This document shows positions 63,335-64,000 of a stretch of 64,000 bases of DNA, piece by piece. The stretch's first letter is position 1; each line of letters opens with the position of its first letter. The position numbers and the translations under genes were made by a program. The DNA comes from Serinicoccus chungangensis (lineage in GTDB: Bacteria; Actinomycetota; Actinomycetes; Actinomycetales; Dermatophilaceae): positions 2,542,001-2,606,000 of the forward strand of contig NZ_CP040887.1 of assembly GCF_006337125.1 (NCBI RefSeq). Reading direction: 5' to 3'. Under the pieces are notes generated by a model that saw nothing but the letters and a program-made list of their open reading frames with translations, made no database searches and had not been told where the DNA came from.

Positions 63335-64000
63335 ATGAACGCCATCGAGCTCCAGGAGGTGACCAAGCGGTTCGGTCGCACCACCGCCCTCGACGGGCTG
63401 TCGATGCAGGTGGCGATGGGTGAGGTGCACGGCTTCCTCGGGCCGAACGGCTCCGGCAAGTCGACGACCATCCGGGTGCTCCTCGGGCTGCTGCGGGCCG
63501 ACTCCGGCACCGCCCGGCTCCTGGGCGGCGACCCCTGGGCGGACGCCCCCGCGCTGCACCGCCGGCTCGCCTACGTCCCCGGCGACGTGGCCCTGTGGCC
63601 CAACCTCACCGGCGGGGAGGTCATCGACCTGCTGGGACGGCTGCGCGGCGGCACCGACCCGGCGCGGAGGGCGGCCCTGCTCGAGCGCTTCGACCTCGAC
63701 CCGACGAAGAAGGGCTCCACCTACTCCAAGGGCAACCGCCAGAAGGTCGCGCTCGTCGCGGCCCTGGCCTCGGACGTCGAGCTGCTGCTCCTGGACGAGC
63801 CGACCAGCGGGCTCGACCCGCTCATGGAGGCGCAGTTCCGCGCGGTGATCGCCGACGAGCGCGGGCGCGGCCGCACCGTGCTGCTCTCCAGCCACATCCT
63901 CTCCGAGGTGGAGCACCTCTGCGACCGGGTCTCGATCATCCGCTCCGGGACGGTCGTCGAGTCCGGCACCCTCGCCGAGCTGCGCCACCTCACCCGCACG
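63335..64000 (+). CDS. ABC transporter ATP-binding protein (3' end outside window)
   Basis: First 222 codons of an ABC-2-type exporter ATPase. Walker [12 protein letters not shown]-loop region with [14 protein letters not shown], signature [18 protein letters not shown] (degenerate LSGGQ, common in drug/lantibiotic-type ATPases), Walker [14 protein letters not shown] and H-loop SSHILSEVE are all visible. A membrane permease is expected just to the right. Substrate unknown; related actinobacterial pairs export antibiotics or polyketides. Confidence 0.92.
   Translation, partial: MNAIELQEVTKRFGRTTALDGLSMQVAMGEVHGFLGPNGSGKSTTIRVLLGLLRADSGTARLLGGDPWADAPALHRRLAYVPGDVALWPNLTGGEVIDLLGRLRGGTDPARRAALLERFDLDPTKKGSTYSKGNRQKVALVAALASDVELLLLDEPTSGLDPLMEAQFRAVIADERGRGRTVLLSSHILSEVEHLCDRVSIIRSGTVVESGTLAELRHLTRT

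Overview
The window is chromosomal DNA of a very GC-rich actinobacterium. GC is clearly above 70%, codons end mostly in G or C, GTG and TTG starts are common, and many genes start a few bases after a TANNNT -10 box (leaderless mRNAs). The gene content (menaquinone synthesis, menaquinone-linked complex I, KorAB, Tat-exported PhoX, MmpL-type RND pump, FemX-like ligase, LpqF-like lipoprotein) fits Micrococcales, perhaps the Intrasporangiaceae/Ornithinimicrobiaceae. The family assignment is inference. I see no tRNA, rRNA, CRISPR array, insertion sequence or prophage, and no gene-free stretch longer than 300 bases.

Region 1 (1-9258) holds a dispersed second set of complex I genes without nuoE, F or G: nuoA1-nuoB1, a lone nuoC1, and nuoH1-I1-J1-K1 running off the left edge. 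No nuoD partner is present. Between the fragments sit a ribbon-helix-helix regulator with a DUF4097 gene, a GNAT gene, and an envelope-signalling module (ECF sigma factor, Ser/Thr kinase with an external PKD-like domain, lipoprotein, OmpA-like protein). Region 2 (9267-18600) has an LpqF-like serine hydrolase lipoprotein, fructosamine kinase, low-molecular-weight phosphatase, a shortened SDR, a FemX-like ligase, a DksA-like protein, korAB (2-oxoglutarate:ferredoxin oxidoreductase) and rarD. KorAB makes reduced ferredoxin, a likely electron source for a complex I lacking its NADH module.

Region 3 (18601-25252) has a TetR/MmpL pair with a clear tandem-palindrome operator, a PH-like membrane protein, and phoX with a candidate PHO box. 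Region 4 (25325-44085) is a complete, tightly coupled nuoA-N operon (minus strand), headed by a menJ-like reductase and ended by a long-chain polyprenyl diphosphate synthase. Region 5 (44223-54204) holds an exonuclease and a CBS/cNMP/DUF294 pair, menG, menF, a repeat-rich spacer, a GNAT, an MFS transporter, an Eis-like acetyltransferase and menD. Quinone synthesis and quinone reduction are therefore neighbours here. Region 6 (54283-64000) has an FGGY kinase, a helicase-associated-domain gene broken by a one-base frameshift, an acyltransferase-3/SGNH protein, an M13 peptidase, a small membrane protein between two copies of a 77-bp terminator repeat, a Nudix hydrolase and the start of an ABC transporter gene.

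Across the whole window the 8-mer GGTATGCC (or its complement GGCATACC) recurs about 25 times in both orientations. It accounts for nearly all TAT and ATA triplets in this TA-poor DNA. This is the most unexpected signal I found.
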